Shown: positions 44,216 through 53,609 of the stretch, one piece after another
Layout: the number at the start of each line of letters is the position of its first letter
Position numbering within the stretch: position 1 is the first letter of the stretch
DNA from: CAZOZZ01 sp965262425
GTDB taxonomy: Bacteria > Acidobacteriota > Terriglobia > 20CM-2-55-15
DNA: 64,000 nt
NCBI GenBank assembly: GCA_965262425.1
Contig: OZ253536.1
Location: 1,488,001-1,552,000 of the forward strand
Direction: 5' to 3'
Made by a program: the position numbers and the translations under genes
The notes under the pieces: model-generated
What the model was told of the DNA's origin: nothing
Seen by the model: only the letters and a program-made list of their open reading frames with translations
Databases searched by the model: none

Positions 44216-45448
44216 ATGCGAGTCCTCCACGCATTTCTTGGGTTGCTGGTGGCGCTAGTCGCGTTGCCGGCATCGGCCCAGGATTATGCCCTCCGAACCC
44301 GGGTCGCGATCGACGGGCACGGGCAGGTTCTTGAAGACGTGGTCATCCTGGTCGAGGGCGAGACGATTGTTTCCGTTGAACCGTCCGGGTCGATTCCCGC
44401 CGGTGCGACAGTCATCGACCTGCGCGACTACACGGTGCTCCCCGGCCTGATCGACGGCCATGTTCACATCGTCGCCCATTTCGATTCCCGGGGCGAACGC
44501 CCCTCCGCGACAGCGCTTCATGCCGCTTCGAATGCTCGTAAATTCCTGGAGAGTGGCTTTACAACGGTCCGGAGTCTGGGCGCGCCGAATTTTGTCGATG
44601 TGGATCTGCGCGAAGCCGTCGAGGCGGGAATAGTTCCCGGACCACGCCTTCTGGTTTCGGGCCAGGGACTCTCAGACGGGCAGGTGCCTGCGGCCGAAGG
44701 CGACCTGGCCGTAGACGGGAGAGCGCCGGATGACCTGATCACTCCGGTCCGCGAGTTCGTCGCCGAATTGGTAGATGGAGACGTCGACCTCGTCAAGATC
44801 TTTGCCACCCGCAGCAGCCGTGCCGGGGGAACTCCGACTTATTCCTTCGAGCAGTTGAGCGTCGCGATCGAAGAAGCCAGCAAGGCCGGCAGGCCCGTTG
44901 CCGCACACGCCCACTCGGCGGAAGGCGCTCGGCGTGCGATTCTGGCCGGCGCCAGGACGATCGAGCACGGCGCGTTGCTCGATGACGCTACGATCGACTT
45001 GATGGTGGAACGCGGAACCTTCTATGTGCCGAACCTCTACCTTTCGCGCTACTACCTGGCCAATGCCGAGAAATTCGGGTTCAACGAAGAGCAACTCGAC
45101 TGGACTCGACGTCTGCTGCCGCCGCGGGAGGAAGTGTTCCGCAAGGCGGTTGAGCGTGGAGTCAAGATAGTGTTCGGAACCGATGCCGTGGCCGGAATGG
45201 CGGGGGAAACCTTTCCGGAATTCGAACGGCGGATCGCAAACGGATCGACGGCCGCCCAGGCCATCACGAGTGCGACATCTGTTGCAGCCGAAGCGCTTGG
45301 CCTCGCCGACAGTGTCGGCAACCTCGAAGCCGGCAAACTGGCCGACATCATTGCGGTAGAGGGCAACCCTCTCGAGGACATCCGCGCCCTGGGCCGCGTC
45401 GTGTTCGTGATGAAGGGTGGGCGCATCTACAAGGGTCCTCGCGACTGA
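44216..45448 (+). CDS. Exported amidohydrolase, imidazolonepropionase-like
   Basis: A 410-residue metal-dependent amidohydrolase. The ATG at 44216 follows AAAGGAG and starts a signal peptide ending ASAQ at residue 22. Metal ligands of the family are visible: GHVHIVAHF (H82, H84), a lysine in DLVKIFATR, histidines in AHAHSAEGA and EHGALL, and the aspartate in VFGTDAVAG. Related enzymes cleave N-acyl amino acids or Xaa-Pro/Xaa-Arg dipeptides. The substrate here is unknown. A DUF5916 gene starts 10 bp downstream, so the two probably form an operon. Confidence 0.88.
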   Translation: MRVLHAFLGLLVALVALPASAQDYALRTRVAIDGHGQVLEDVVILVEGETIVSVEPSGSIPAGATVIDLRDYTVLPGLIDGHVHIVAHFDSRGERPSATALHAASNARKFLESGFTTVRSLGAPNFVDVDLREAVEAGIVPGPRLLVSGQGLSDGQVPAAEGDLAVDGRAPDDLITPVREFVAELVDGDVDLVKIFATRSSRAGGTPTYSFEQLSVAIEEASKAGRPVAAHAHSAEGARRAILAGARTIEHGALLDDATIDLMVERGTFYVPNLYLSRYYLANAEKFGFNEEQLDWTRRLLPPREEVFRKAVERGVKIVFGTDAVAGMAGETFPEFERRIANGSTAAQAITSATSVAAEALGLADSVGNLEAGKLADIIAVEGNPLEDIRALGRVVFVMKGGRIYKGPRD

Positions 45449-45458
45449 ACGGCAATTG

Positions 45459-47687
45459 ATGATCAGTCGAGTCTTCTCCCAGTCTCACTTCCTTAATCTC
45501 GCCATTTGGCTGCTTTGTAGCTTTGCGCTCTGCGGGACCGCCCGTGCGCAAGTCACAGCACCGCCGGGATTCGAAGACCGCCGCGTCGTCGAAGCCATTC
45601 TCCTCGATCAGGATGAGTCCATCGACCTGGACGGCTTTCTTGACGAGGCCGTCTGGGAACGGGCAATTCCGGCTGCAGGTTTCACGCAGCAAGACCCCGA
45701 AAACGGCGCACCGGCCACTGAAGCGACGGAAGTGCGCGTCGTATATGGTCGTCGAAGCTTGTATCTGGGGATCCTGTGTATCGATTCGGAGGCGGGTGCC
45801 CTCCTGGGCAACCAGATGCAACGGGACCAGCCTCTGGAGTCCGACGATCGCTTCATGTGGACCCTGGATCCGTTTCTCGACGAGCGCAGCGGGTATTACT
45901 TCGAGATCAATCCTTCGGGGGCGATGGGAGACGGTTTGATCGGGGCGTCCCCCGGGGGCGGGTTCAGAGCCAATAAGGCATGGGACGGCATCTGGACCGC
46001 AAGGGTCCGACGGACCGACACCGGGTGGCAGGCCGAGATCGAGATCCCGTTCGCCACGGTGAATTTCGACCCGGACGCCGCCGCATGGGGTGCAAACTTC
46101 CAGCGTACGGTGCGACGAAAGAACGAGGAAAGCCGCTGGAACGGGTACTCCCGGAACCAGGGGCTGATGCAGATGAGCAACGCGGGTCTCGTCGTCGGTC
46201 TCGAGGATATCGACCAGGGGCTGGGCCTGGACCTGATACCTTACGTGGCGGGCAACATCACCGACACGCCGGGCGCTCCCGACCCGCGGACCTACAGCGG
46301 TGACGCCGGCTTCGATCTTTTCTACAACGTGACGCCCAGCCTTCGTGCGAACTTCACATTGAACACCGATTTCGCCGAGACTGAAGTCGACGATCGCCGC
46401 GTCAACCTGACGCGGTTTCCTCTCCGTTTTCCAGAAAAGCGGGACTTCTTTCTGGACGGATCGAATTTTTTCAATTTTTCAGCGACCGGCGTCACCCCTT
46501 TTTTCAGTCGCCGAATCGGCCTTGGCTCCGATGGAGAGCCGCAAAGAATCGTCTATGGAGCTAAGCTGACGGGTCAGGTCGGTTCTCAGGATATCGGGAT
46601 GTTGCACGTACGCACGGCCGAATCCGGCGACCTTGCCGGTGAGGACTTTTCGGTGTTTCGCCTGAAACGCCGCTTCTTCGCGGAGTCTCATGTGGCGGCC
46701 CTCTACACGCGTCGGGCAGAGCAGGGAACCGGTGCGTCGGTTCTCCACACGGCGGGCGCGGAGGTCCACCTCACGACCAGTCGATTCCGTGGTGACCGCA
46801 ACCTGTCTCTCACAGGATTCTACCTGTGGAACAACACGCCCGACGGAGGTGGCCGCGGAGCCGCAAGGGGTTTTCGAATTCACTATCCGAACGACACCTG
46901 GCTGTTTCAGCTGTCGGTTCGTGAGCTTCAGGAAAATTTCGACCCGGCCGTGGGTTTCACACCCCGCCGTGGCTTCCGGCGTGCGAACCCGGAGCTGTTC
47001 TTCGGGCCCCGCCCGGTCGATCACCCCTGGATCCGGCGCTTCAGGTTCGGATCCGACAGCCAGTTCCTGATGGACACGAAAAACCAGATGGTCACGCGTA
47101 TCTTCGACTTGACCGTGTTCGAGATGGAGTTACATTCCCAGGACACCGTCGTCTTCCAGGTTTCCCCAAGCTTCGAGAGGCTCCAGGGAGATTTTGAGAT
47201 CAGTCCGGGTGTCGTTCTGTTCGAAGGGACCGAGTACAATTTCAACAGGTACAAGGTGGAGATCGATACTGCCGAGCGACGTACTGTGGCGGCTTCCACG
47301 GTACTGGAATGGGGTAACTTCTTGTCGGGAACGCGCCGGGAGTTTTCTCTGGACCTGGGGATCCGACCCCGTCCCGGCCTCTTCGCCAGCGTCGGCGGCG
47401 AGTTCAATCGGGTGGAACTCCCCGAAGGCAGTTTCTCCACAAGCCTCGTTCGATCGGAGATCAACACGCAGTTCGGACCGTGGGTCTCGCTGGCCAACCG
47501 ACTACAGTACGACACCGTGAGCCGGAATATCGGCTGGCAGGCGCGATTCCGCTGGATCCTGAAACCCGGGAACGACATCTTTGTGGTGCTGAATCAGAAT
47601 TGGGTCGACAACCGTCTGCTGCCCGACAGAATCCAGACACTGAACCGCCAGCTTTCCAGCAAGCTGGTGTTCACGCGCCGGTTCTAG
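45459..47687 (+). CDS. DUF5916 outer-membrane protein with CBM9-like domain (copy A)
   Basis: A 742-residue exported protein. The signal peptide follows the ATG at 45459 (MISRVFSQSHFLNLAIWLL). The N-terminal domain (about residues 30-215) resembles carbohydrate-binding family 9, with IDLDGFLDEAVWERA and EVRVVYGRRSLYLGI. The rest is a DUF5916 beta-barrel region (PLRFPEKRDFFLDGSNFF) ending LVFTRRF, a typical outer-membrane terminus. The ligand is unknown. The last 870 bp are nearly identical to a fragment at 52527-53396, and the whole protein is paralogous to the one at 53610-55832. Confidence 0.87.
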   Translation: MISRVFSQSHFLNLAIWLLCSFALCGTARAQVTAPPGFEDRRVVEAILLDQDESIDLDGFLDEAVWERAIPAAGFTQQDPENGAPATEATEVRVVYGRRSLYLGILCIDSEAGALLGNQMQRDQPLESDDRFMWTLDPFLDERSGYYFEINPSGAMGDGLIGASPGGGFRANKAWDGIWTARVRRTDTGWQAEIEIPFATVNFDPDAAAWGANFQRTVRRKNEESRWNGYSRNQGLMQMSNAGLVVGLEDIDQGLGLDLIPYVAGNITDTPGAPDPRTYSGDAGFDLFYNVTPSLRANFTLNTDFAETEVDDRRVNLTRFPLRFPEKRDFFLDGSNFFNFSATGVTPFFSRRIGLGSDGEPQRIVYGAKLTGQVGSQDIGMLHVRTAESGDLAGEDFSVFRLKRRFFAESHVAALYTRRAEQGTGASVLHTAGAEVHLTTSRFRGDRNLSLTGFYLWNNTPDGGGRGAARGFRIHYPNDTWLFQLSVRELQENFDPAVGFTPRRGFRRANPELFFGPRPVDHPWIRRFRFGSDSQFLMDTKNQMVTRIFDLTVFEMELHSQDTVVFQVSPSFERLQGDFEISPGVVLFEGTEYNFNRYKVEIDTAERRTVAASTVLEWGNFLSGTRREFSLDLGIRPRPGLFASVGGEFNRVELPEGSFSTSLVRSEINTQFGPWVSLANRLQYDTVSRNIGWQARFRWILKPGNDIFVVLNQNWVDNRLLPDRIQTLNRQLSSKLVFTRRF

Positions 47688-48272
47688 AGAACATCGTTCC
47701 CGGTATTGGAGCCACGACCACCTCGACGAGCCCTCCGTGTCAAGGATGGAACCGAAAAACATGATAACGTCGGGTAATATTCCAATGACCTACGTACGGA
47801 TCCGGCGACTCGACTGGTCCAGGCAGCTACGCTTGCGGGTTTCGCAGTGTTCTAGTTTCGCAGTGTTCTAGATGATCCGCGATCACGGTATAGAGCGAGC
47901 TCTGGTCGGGACGGCGTGGCTGGTAGGTGGCGGCCAGACCCATGCCCCCTGCCGGAAGGCACGCTCCTTGCCGTTGTCAAAGCGGGTCCTACGCCTACTG
48001 TCGCCATCTCACCCGTTGAACCGTTTTTCCCCGCCTCAAAGATCCGCAGCACATTCCCTCATGCGAGTCATGCGAGTTCCGAAATGGCTGTTGCGGCGGC
48101 CCCTGTGCTAGTATATGCTGCTCTGAGTAGTATACTCTGGCCGAGCGAGAAGGTAGTACTCCGGCCGAGACGTTGACAGTCCAACCAGAAAATGAACTGG
48201 GTTCACTGTGAGCTGTGGGACACTTATTGTGTGAGTGCCGTTTTGGTGAATTCCGCATATAGAGGGGAAATC
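47688..48272. other. Intergenic region, 585 bp
   Basis: No supported gene. Small overlapping frames of 66-86 codons lack recognisable features. The region holds a perfect 16-bp tandem duplication at 47839-47870 and an AT-richer stretch near 48106-48140 with GCTAGTATATGC, possibly part of the promoter for the receptor gene at 48273. Confidence 0.6.
47839..47870 (+). repeat. 16-bp tandem duplication
   Basis: GTTTCGCAGTGTTCTA occurs twice in direct succession without a mismatch. It could be a slippage product or a double binding site. Confidence 0.9.
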
Positions 48273-51200
48273 ATGGAAAGGTTAAAACTGCAGTTCGTCC
48301 GGGAATCGCTTTGGGCGATGTCTCTGGTGATCTGCATCAGCATTATGTCGTTTGGCCAGGTGTCCGGAACGATATCCGGCACCGTCGCGGACGTGACCGG
48401 AGCCGTTCTGCCAGGAGTCGAAGTCACCGCCACCAATGCTGGCACGGGTCTCGCCCGTACGGTAATCACGAACGAGAATGGTGTCTATGTCATCCCGGTG
48501 TTGCCCGTCGGCGGATACCGGGTAGCGGCGGGCCTGCCGGGGTTCCAAACCGGAGTCCGGGAAGGTCTCGAGCTGAACACGGACGATCGCATCGTGGTGA
48601 ATTTCGCGCTCGAGGTCGGCTCGATAACTACGGAGATCCTCGTGACCGAAGCAGCGCCGCTGATCCAGTCGGAGACTTCCGAGATCGGCGCCGTCATCGA
48701 AAACCAGCGGATCATAGAGCTACCGTTGAACGGCCGTGAGTTCCAGCAACTGGCGCTGCTGGTACCGGGCACCTTCACGCCGCCCGCAGGGTCCTCGAAC
48801 GGCTTCCGCGGAGGGATCTCGATTGCCGGTTCGCGGGAGAGGGACACGGGTTACTTCATCGACGGAATCAACATGGTGGATACGATCACCAGCTCGGTGA
48901 TCTTCAGGCCGTCCATCGACATGATCCAGGAATTCAAGGTCCACACGAGCCGGTATTCGGCCGAGGTCGGGCGCAACGCGGGTGGGCACATCACCGTGAC
49001 GACGAAGTCCGGAACCAACCAGGTTCATGGCGCTATTTTCGAGTTCGTCCGCAATGACATGTTCGACGCCAAGAACTTCTTCGATCCGCACGATGAGCCG
49101 ATTCCCCCATTCACGCGGAACCAGTTTGGCGGGACGGTCGGTGGGCCCCTCATACAGGACAAGACATTCTTCCTCTTCAACGTCGAGGTGCTCCGCCTGA
49201 ACCAGGCGATCACGAGGACCGCAAGGGTACCGACTGTGGCCCTGAAGCGAGGAGATTTCTCCGAGCTGAGTCAACCGGTAATCGACCCGTTCACCGGTCA
49301 GCAGTTTCCGGGCAACATCATCCCTGCAGATCGGATTTCCGCGATCGGTCAGAAAGCCGTCAACTGGTATCCGGACCCGAATCTCTCCGGCGCACGGAAC
49401 TTCGTGTCGACGCCGAGCGACACAAGGGATATCGATCAGTACACGATCCGAATCGATCATCGCTTCTCCGAGAGCAACAACTTCTTCGGCCGGTTCTCCC
49501 GGAACGTCGACTTGGAACTGGATCCGTTCGATCAATACAGCGGCATCACGAACCTGCCGCAGTTCGGGCGGTTGGACGATCAAACCGCCATCAGTATTTC
49601 ACTGGTGGACAACCATGTATTCAGTCCGAACCTGGTTGGGGAATTCCGCCTCGGTTACAACCGTTTCCACCAGTTCCGGTCGGTATACCCGGAGGAACAG
49701 CGAAACCAGACGTTGGAGCTCGGCATCACCGGAACGACCACGAACCCGGTCAATTTCGGTTTCCCGACCTTCACCGTGAATGGGTTCGATACTCTCGGCA
49801 AGAGCGGCAATCCGAGCGATCGGGATGACAATCACTACCAGGCGGTCGGCAACCTGACGTGGACGCGGGGCAACCACACCTTCAAGTTCGGCACCGATAT
49901 ATCCTGGCAGCTGAGCGACCGGATCAACAACAGCAACAGCCGCGGCATCTTCAGGTTTGACGGGCGATACACCGGGCACCCGCTGGCGGACCTGCTGATG
50001 GGATTCCCCCGCCAGACCTCGAGAAGACTCGGGGAAAGCAAGGCGTATCCGTCCACCTGGGTCTTCGGCCACTTTCTGCAGGATGACTGGAAAATCACGC
50101 CCAATCTCACCCTGAATCTCGGCGTCCGCTACGATTGGCAGACGAACCTCGTCAGCGAAAACAACCGGTTTAGCCGTTTCAATGTGGCAACCGGCAAGAT
50201 CGAGATCGTCGGGAACGCGACCGATCTCCGGGATATTTCGCGGCCCGATAACCCCCTTTCCACTAACTTCAGCCCGGCAATACAGGCTCTGGCCGGGACC
50301 GTGACCTTTGCCGATCTCGGAAGGCGGCACATGACCACGCACGACCGCAACGACATCGCGCCTCGGATCGGTCTGGCCTACAGCATGTTCGATGATCGTG
50401 TGGTGCTCCGTACCGGATACGGTGTCTATTTCAACGAGTACGAGCTGGGCGCCTGGAGCCGGATCGGCAACGACACGTATCCTTTCAAGGTCGACCAGTC
50501 CTTCAATGGCCACGCGACAGTTCCGAATATCACGCTCGACGATGCCTTCCCGGACTCCATATCCAGGGCCACGATCTCCCCGAAGAGCATCCAGGACGCT
50601 CTTCCGACGATGTATGTCCAGCAGTACAACTTCGGATTGCAGATCCAGGCCATGTCGGACCTCATGATCGATGTCGGCTACGTCGGGAGCAAGACCACCA
50701 ATTTGCCGGAAACGCGAAATCTGAACCAGGCGCGTCCGTGCGACCCCGCGGATTCGAACTGCGGCTCCGTCGCTTCGAGACGCCCCTTCCTGGGCTTTGG
50801 CAACATCAATCATTACGAAGGCACCGGCCTTGCGAATTTCAATTCGCTCCAGATGCGAGTCGAGAAACGCTACGCCGAGGGCCTGACATTGATGGGTGCC
50901 TACACCTGGTCCAAGTCCATCGACCTCAGCTCGGCCGGCGCTTCCGGAGGTCGGATCAGCATACAGGACCATTACAACATCCGGCAGGGTATGCGCGCCC
51001 CGTCGGGCTTTGATGCGCGTCAACGCCTCGTCATCAGCTACGTCTGGCATTTACCGTTCGGGTCGGGTGAACGCTTCCTGGGGAACGTCAATGGAGCTGC
51101 CAAATACGTCGTGAGCGGCTGGGAGATCTCCGGCATCCAGACATTCCAGAGCGGCCGCCCCTTCACCGTCCGGATACCCGGCGACAACAGCTATACCGGC

Positions 51201-51557
51201 GCCCGAAACACGGATCGCCCCAATCAGATCAGCGATGCGCATCTGCCGAAAAGTCAGCAGACGATCGATCGATGGTTCGACACAGACGCCTACACCCTTC
51301 CGCCGCGCGGGACTTTCGGGAACGCCGGCCGGAACAACATCGAGGGACCCGGTCTGAACAACCTCGATTTCTCGATCATCAAGAACAACCGGTTTGGCGA
51401 ATCGTACAACGTCCAGTTCCGTACGGAGTTCTTCAACACGTTCAACCACCCGAACTTCGATTTTCCGAATCGTAACTTCGGCACCAGCAACTTCGGTAAG
51501 ATCTTTACGGCTCAGTTCTCGAGGCAGATTCAATTCGGGTTGAAGTTACTCTTTTAG
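48273..51557 (+). CDS. TonB-dependent receptor with carboxypeptidase regulatory-like domain
   Basis: A 1094-residue Oar-like receptor. The ATG at 48273 follows AGAGGGG and begins a signal peptide ending near SFGQ. The regulatory-like domain is at about residues 30-110 (GTISGTVADVTGAVLPGVEV). The plug includes REFQQLALLVPGTF, and the barrel ends RQIQFGLKLLF. It is the closest paralogue of the receptor at 24889-28179, sharing blocks across the whole length. It is inserted between the DUF5916 copy A operon and the scar of PLP-enzyme and RsgA fragments. Confidence 0.9.
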   Translation: MERLKLQFVRESLWAMSLVICISIMSFGQVSGTISGTVADVTGAVLPGVEVTATNAGTGLARTVITNENGVYVIPVLPVGGYRVAAGLPGFQTGVREGLELNTDDRIVVNFALEVGSITTEILVTEAAPLIQSETSEIGAVIENQRIIELPLNGREFQQLALLVPGTFTPPAGSSNGFRGGISIAGSRERDTGYFIDGINMVDTITSSVIFRPSIDMIQEFKVHTSRYSAEVGRNAGGHITVTTKSGTNQVHGAIFEFVRNDMFDAKNFFDPHDEPIPPFTRNQFGGTVGGPLIQDKTFFLFNVEVLRLNQAITRTARVPTVALKRGDFSELSQPVIDPFTGQQFPGNIIPADRISAIGQKAVNWYPDPNLSGARNFVSTPSDTRDIDQYTIRIDHRFSESNNFFGRFSRNVDLELDPFDQYSGITNLPQFGRLDDQTAISISLVDNHVFSPNLVGEFRLGYNRFHQFRSVYPEEQRNQTLELGITGTTTNPVNFGFPTFTVNGFDTLGKSGNPSDRDDNHYQAVGNLTWTRGNHTFKFGTDISWQLSDRINNSNSRGIFRFDGRYTGHPLADLLMGFPRQTSRRLGESKAYPSTWVFGHFLQDDWKITPNLTLNLGVRYDWQTNLVSENNRFSRFNVATGKIEIVGNATDLRDISRPDNPLSTNFSPAIQALAGTVTFADLGRRHMTTHDRNDIAPRIGLAYSMFDDRVVLRTGYGVYFNEYELGAWSRIGNDTYPFKVDQSFNGHATVPNITLDDAFPDSISRATISPKSIQDALPTMYVQQYNFGLQIQAMSDLMIDVGYVGSKTTNLPETRNLNQARPCDPADSNCGSVASRRPFLGFGNINHYEGTGLANFNSLQMRVEKRYAEGLTLMGAYTWSKSIDLSSAGASGGRISIQDHYNIRQGMRAPSGFDARQRLVISYVWHLPFGSGERFLGNVNGAAKYVVSGWEISGIQTFQSGRPFTVRIPGDNSYTGARNTDRPNQISDAHLPKSQQTIDRWFDTDAYTLPPRGTFGNAGRNNIEGPGLNNLDFSIIKNNRFGESYNVQFRTEFFNTFNHPNFDFPNRNFGTSNFGKIFTAQFSRQIQFGLKLLF

Positions 51558-51566
51558 CTCGACGGG

Positions 51567-51602
51567 CCATCGGACGACGGGCGCCAGCCCGTCGTCCGAT
51601 GG
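51567..51602 (+). terminator. Perfect 16-bp hairpin after TonB gene
   Basis: CCATCGGACGACGGGC and GCCCGTCGTCCGATGG pair perfectly around a GCCA loop, nine bases after the stop codon. No T tract follows directly, so termination may be inefficient or need a factor. Confidence 0.65.
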
Positions 51603-51756
51603 TTGCAGAAACTCTTTTGTAGGTCATTCCCATCCCTGTACTGCGGACCCCTCGTGTTTTACCGATCGGCCCGAGTCATGGCCGCCATGGAAGCAGCGGA
51701 CTCCGAGGGCTGCGAAACCGAACCACTCCAGAACGCCGCCTGCGACGGCAAGACTC

Positions 51757-52111
51757 TGCGACGAAGTATTTCGGAGGGCACAGCGACGTAGCCGGCGGTT
51801 GCCTGGTCTTTGCCAGACGGGATGCGTTATTCGCACGTACCGAACGAGCGCAGCACATCCTTGGAGCGTCGCTTGCCCCCTTCAACTCGCGGCTGATCCC
51901 TCGTGGCCTTCGTACGCTTGCCTGCCGGATCGAGGCTCAGAGCGCCAACGCGCTCGCCGTGGCTCGAATGTTGGAAGGGCATCCGAACGTCCCTGCGGTC
52001 CACTAGCCGGGTCTCGAATCCCATCCCGGTCACGAGATCGCGAAGGATCAAATGTCGTCGTTTGGCGCCATGCTGTCGTTCCGGGTCCGGGAGGGAAGGG
52101 AAGCGGCGCTG
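51757..52111 (+). pseudogene. Fragment of trans-sulfuration PLP enzyme gene
   Basis: This stretch matches the middle and rear part of the intact gene at 55851-56975, starting at the pyridoxal-lysine region (CGACGAAGTATTTCGG) and running to the FRVREGREAAL segment. An in-frame stop (PAVH then TAG near 52003) and missing 5' and 3' parts show it is dead. It then joins directly to an RsgA fragment. Confidence 0.85.
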
Positions 52112-52525
52112 GGTTGGAGTTCAGGAACGGCCAGGATAGAGGCGGTTCTTCCCAGGAAGAGTGCGTTTTCCAGGCAGGCGGCCGGAGGACGGGCCGACGA
52201 ACAAGTTCTGGCGGCGAACCTCGACATGGTCTTTCTGGTGACCGGTCTCGATGGTGATTACAACCCCCGGCGGATCGAACGATACGTCAACCTTGCATGG
52301 GAGAGTGGAGCGACACCGGTTCTGATCTTGAACAAAGCCGACCTGTCGGTCGACGTGGAGGCCGTCGTCCGTGAAGTGGAGCAGGTGACGTCTGGAGCCG
52401 CGATCCATGCCCTCAGCGCGAAAGAAGAGATCGGTCTCGACGTTTTCGAGGCCTACCTGACCCGGGGTCGCGCGGCCGCTCTGCTGGGTTCATCGGGCGT
52501 GGGAAAGTCGACCATTGTCAATATT
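52112..52525 (+). pseudogene. Fragment of rsgA
   Basis: This encodes the equivalent of about residues 77-213 of the intact RsgA at 56963-58030, including LILNKADL and LGSSGVGKSTIVN. The first 76 residues are absent. The frame then breaks into DUF5916 sequence just after the P-loop. Protein identity to the intact copy is clearly lower than for the DUF5916 piece, so this is an older duplicate. Confidence 0.85.
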
Positions 52526-53396
52526 CTACCTGTGGAACAACACGCCCAACGGGAGTGGTCGCGGAGCTGCAATGGGTTTTCGAATTCACTATCCGAACGA
52601 CACCTGGCTGTTTCAGTTGTCGGTTCGTGAGCTTCAGGAAAATTTCGACCCGGCCGTGGGTTTCACACCCCGCCGTGGCTTCCGGCGTGCGAACCCGGAG
52701 CTGTTCTTCGGGCCCCGCCCGGTCGATCACCCCTGGATCCGGCGCTTCAGGTTCGGATCCGACAGCCAGTTCCTGATGGACACGAAAAACTGGATGGTCA
52801 CGCGTATCTTCGACTTGACCGTGTTCGAGATGGAGTTACATTCCCAGGACACCGTCGTCTTCCAGGTTTCCCCAAGCTTCGAGAGGCTCCAGAGAGATTT
52901 TGAGATCAGTCCGGGTATCGTTCTGTTGAAAGGGACCGAGTACAATTTCAACAGGTACAAGGTGGAGATCGATACTGCCGAGCGGCGTACGGTGGCGGCT
53001 TCCACCGTACTGGAATGGGGTAACTTCTTTTCGGGAACGCACCGGGAGTTCTCTCTGGACGTCGGGATCCGACCCCGTCCCGGCCTCTTCGCCAGCGTCG
53101 GCGGCGAGTTCAATCGGGTGGAACTCCCCGAAGGCAGTTTCTCCACAAGCCTCGTTCGATCGGAGATCAACACGCAGTTCGGACCGTGGGTCTCGCTGGC
53201 CAACCGATTACAATACGACACCGTCAGCCGGAACATCGGCTGGCAGGCGCGATTCCGCTGGATTCTGAAACCCGGGAACGACATCTTCGTCGTGCTGAAT
53301 CAGAATTGGGTCGACGATCCTCTCCTGCCGGACAGAATCCAGACACTGAACCGCCAGCTTTCCAGCAAGCTGGTGTTCACGCGCCGGTTCTAGTCG
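52526..53396 (+). pseudogene. 3' fragment of a DUF5916 gene
   Basis: A fragment of about 290 codons corresponding to the last two fifths of copy A (46821-47687) and differing at only a few residues. It begins in FYLWNNTPNG and ends at LVFTRRF plus the stop codon. It lacks a signal peptide and the CBM9-like domain. It joins the P-loop of the RsgA fragment in a different frame. Confidence 0.88.
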
Positions 53397-53609
53397 CGAT
53401 TTGAAACGCTGTTGCCAAAAGCGTACAGTGGGTCGCGTGGCCGTGACGTCGTCGTAAGTTGCCAGATGCCTGGCCATTCAGGGGATTCCCTCTGATCAGC
53501 GGCTCGAGATCGTGCGGTTGTTCGGATGGGTCAGCGAACCGAGGAGTTTGGTTTCCCGTTGTCTTACCAGAGAATCACTTCCCAACGAAGCGGTGTTCCT
53601 TTGTGCGGC
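53397..53609. other. Intergenic region after the pseudogene scar, 213 bp
   Basis: No gene or strong motif is seen. It may contain the promoter of the DUF5916 copy B set, but no convincing -35/-10 pair was found. Confidence 0.55.

Noticed and set aside
40872..48118. Shared GCTAGTATATGC upstream of two TonB genes as a regulon motif
   Set aside because: Only two copies, 12 bases long, with no consistent distance to the start codons; it could be chance.
47872..48176. Small overlapping frames between DUF5916 copy A and the TonB gene
   Set aside because: They are 66-86 codons, low in recognisable features, and compete with each other in different frames.
52052..52630. Open frame of 192 codons joining the PLP enzyme and RsgA fragments
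   Set aside because: It reads through a junction of two truncated genes, lacks the start of either and runs out of frame in DUF5916 sequence, so it is treated as part of the scar.
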